DNA from: Candidatus Cloacimonadota bacterium
GTDB taxonomy: Bacteria; Cloacimonadota; Cloacimonadia; JGIOTU-2
DNA: 5,232 bases
NCBI GenBank assembly: GCA_014382685.1
Contig: JACNJG010000177.1
Location: forward strand, 1 to 5,232
Direction: 5' to 3'
The translations under genes and the position numbers were made by a program. The first letter of the stretch is position 1, and each line of letters opens with the position of its first letter. The notes below the pieces were generated by a model. The model saw only the letters and a program-made list of their open reading frames with translations. It did no database searches and was not told the DNA's origin. Positions 4,900-5,232 of this stretch are shown one piece after another.

Positions 4900-5232
4900 T
4901 TATTCGGAACTTTTCTCCGATTTACGTCTCATGCACGCACAAAATCCATGATAGATCATACAGATACCGCCAAAGATGGAGATCAATCCCCAAAATAGAG
5001 GTCGAACAAAAACATACAGGATCGATGCACCGGTATAGGGCAGCAGATAGACACCCCACGTCACAAGCACACATCCGACAACAACGAACATATGCCCGAG
5101 GATAATGGTTACTTTCCTGCCTTGATAGAAAGACGCAAATATAAGCGAAACGCTTATGATCAAGGGAAAGAGCCCTGCCCAATTGCCAAGAAAGACAAGC
5201 ATATATAATGCCATGAGAAGAATAAGAATGCC
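4900..5232 (-). CDS. Multi-pass membrane protein, 5' end outside the window
   Basis: The visible 110 codons encode a very hydrophobic protein of unknown function. Segments likely to span the membrane lie around ILILLMALYMLVFLGNW and GLFPLIISVSLIFASFY near the visible start, then VTIILGHMFVVVGCVLVTW, and finally LYVFVRPLFWGLISIFGG running into MIYHGFCACM. A short RRKSEKSSE tail ends it. By the positive-inside rule that tail, and the loop with R-K between spans two and three, should be cytoplasmic. An ATG exists at 5214, but the frame stays open and hydrophobic for six codons to the right edge, and a start at 5214 would cut a transmembrane segment, so the gene most likely begins further right. 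The stop is TAA at 4902-4900. I cannot name a family. Confidence 0.7.
   Translation of the reverse strand, partial: GILILLMALYMLVFLGNWAGLFPLIISVSLIFASFYQGRKVTIILGHMFVVVGCVLVTWGVYLLPYTGASILYVFVRPLFWGLISIFGGICMIYHGFCACMRRKSEKSSE

Noticed and set aside
1..5232. tRNA, rRNA, CRISPR array, transposase or integrase
   Set aside because: No cloverleaf with a T-loop GTTCRA core, no rRNA-like stretch, no regularly spaced repeats and no recombinase motifs were seen on either strand.

Overview
The window is a stretch of bacterial chromosome, AT-rich especially between genes, carrying metabolic genes separated by unusually long, hairpin-dense spacers. Nothing in it is phage, plasmid or CRISPR. Good AGGAG-type Shine-Dalgarno sites precede leuC, the nitroreductase gene and a small lysine-rich ORF. 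The archaeal/anaerobe-type LeuC and the intergenic repeats recall uncultured anaerobes of the FCB group (Cloacimonadota or relatives), but this taxonomic hint is weak and rests on general impression.

Layout, left to right. (1) Positions 1-12, minus: probable first codons of leuD, just downstream of leuC. (2) 23-1276, minus: leuC, large subunit of 3-isopropylmalate dehydratase (aconitase superfamily). (3) 1277-1684: a 408-bp spacer with a 78-nt inverted-repeat element in the presumed leuC leader, then three hairpins in a row. (4) 1685-3312, minus: a two-gene unit of mtnA and a FucA-like class II aldolase, joined by a one-base TAATG stop/start overlap. (5) 3388-3942, plus: a nitroreductase-family flavoprotein, divergent from mtnA across 75 bp. 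(6) 3943-4190: a second repeat element followed by a promoter-like site. (7) 4191-4316, plus: a 41-residue, very basic ORF with a strong ribosome binding site and a 12-bp hairpin 30 nt after its stop. (8) 4317-4899: a 583-bp spacer holding only that hairpin, small repeats and a composite palindrome. (9) 4900-5232, minus: a multi-pass membrane protein whose 5' end lies beyond the window.

How the genes work together. leuC and the inferred leuD would encode the two subunits of a branched-chain amino acid (or related 2-oxoacid elongation) isomerase. mtnA plus the class II aldolase suggests salvage of 5'-methylthioadenosine or 5'-deoxyadenosine by the DHAP-shunt route, in which 5-(methylthio- or deoxy-)ribulose 1-phosphate is cleaved to dihydroxyacetone phosphate and an aldehyde. 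The classical alternative is MtnB dehydration. The most novel-looking items are the small lysine-rich gene with its own signals, the folded element in front of leuC, and its partial second copy near 3970-4000.
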